NCBI GenBank assembly: GCA_017431755.1
Contig: JAFRKM010000067.1
Coordinates: 1 to 6,401 of the forward strand
DNA from: Clostridia bacterium
Lineage (GTDB): Bacteria > Bacillota > Clostridia > Oscillospirales > Acutalibacteraceae
Length of the DNA: 6,401 nucleotides
Direction of reading: 5' to 3'
Shown: in pieces, positions 6,064 through 6,401 of the stretch
How the letters are laid out: each line of letters opens with the position of its first letter
How positions within the stretch are numbered: the first letter of the stretch is position 1
Program-made: the position numbers and the translations under genes
The notes under the pieces: generated by a model
Told to the model about the DNA's origin: nothing
Seen by the model: only the letters and a program-made list of their open reading frames with translations
Databases searched by the model: none

Positions 6064-6401
6064 ATGGAAGTTTTAGTTGCTAAAACCTCAGGATTTTGCT
6101 TTGGAGTAGATAGGTCAATAAAAATAGCAAACGAACTTTTAAACAGCGGGAGGAAAATTTGTACCCTGGGTAAAATTATTCATAACCCTTTGGTTGTAAA
6201 TGAACTATCCAATAAAGGTGCCAAAATAATTAACCACCCCTGTAATCTTCTAAATAATAGCACTTTAGTTATACGCTCGCACGGAGTAAGCAGTGAAATT
6301 TTTGATTACATAAAAAATAATAATATCGATTACGTTGACGCAAGATGTCCGTTTGTTAAAAAAATTCATAAAATATTAAAAAATCATTCAGAAAAATGTG
6401 A
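6064..6401 (+). CDS. ispH: 4-hydroxy-3-methylbut-2-enyl diphosphate reductase (partial)
   Basis: The first 112 codons are open to the window edge, so the gene is 3'-truncated by the window. IspH is the [4Fe-4S] enzyme that makes IPP and DMAPP in the last step of the MEP pathway. Family landmarks are GFCFGV (10-15) with cluster cysteine C12, GKIIHNPLVV (36-45) with substrate-binding H40, VIRSHGV (69-75) with H73, and DARCPFVKKIH (92-102) with the second cluster cysteine C95. The third cysteine would lie outside the window. Residue 94 is Arg where the family usually has Thr. The ATG at 6064 has GGGGGA at 6051-6056, 7 bases upstream. An in-frame ATG at 6049 would add five residues but has no ribosome binding site. 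In many Clostridia IspH is fused to ribosomal-protein-S1 domains; whether this one is cannot be seen here. Confidence 0.95.
   Translation, partial: MEVLVAKTSGFCFGVDRSIKIANELLNSGRKICTLGKIIHNPLVVNELSNKGAKIINHPCNLLNNSTLVIRSHGVSSEIFDYIKNNNIDYVDARCPFVKKIHKILKNHSEKC

Noticed and set aside
1..6401. CRISPR arrays, tRNA or rRNA genes, insertion sequences, transposases or attachment sites
   Set aside because: I saw no regularly spaced repeats, transposase genes or terminal inverted repeats, and almost all of the window is accounted for by coding sequence.

Overview
The window is strongly AT-rich, uses the standard code (TGA is used as a stop) and has genes on the plus strand only, each preceded by an AGGAG-type ribosome binding site. 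Together with the cmk-plsC-ispH gene order, this points to a low-GC Gram-positive bacterium, most likely a member of the Clostridia. Species cannot be told from the sequence.

Region 1 (1-1724, possibly to 1815) is a tightly packed accessory block. It holds the last 23 codons of a chloramphenicol-acetyltransferase-like gene, a class I SAM-dependent methyltransferase, a NUDIX hydrolase, and an uncharacterised cysteine-rich protein with a CxxCxxCxC cluster. Gaps are 12-25 bases, and two ribosome binding sites overlap the preceding stop codon, so the four are probably co-transcribed. A 33-codon reading frame (1714-1815) of unclear status follows. The block looks like small-molecule modification or resistance functions, but substrates cannot be read from the sequence.

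Region 2 (1905-4706) is potB-potC-potD: two inner-membrane permeases and the substrate-binding protein of a spermidine/putrescine ABC importer. The ATPase gene potA, which usually heads this operon, is not in the window; its usual place is taken by the accessory block. PotD is unusual in ending with a hydrophobic helix and a lysine-rich tail, and it lacks a good lipobox. This suggests membrane anchoring through its C-terminus.

Region 3 (4767-6401) holds housekeeping genes in an arrangement conserved in Clostridia: cmk (CMP kinase), plsC (acylglycerol-phosphate acyltransferase, start overlapping the end of cmk) and the first 112 codons of ispH (last step of the MEP isoprenoid pathway), cut by the window edge. 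A 12-bp hairpin at 4703-4734 sits between regions 2 and 3. No RNA genes, CRISPR arrays, insertion sequences or attachment sites were seen. No wholly new system is evident; the best leads are the anchored PotD, the missing potA, and the uncharacterised cysteine-rich gene.
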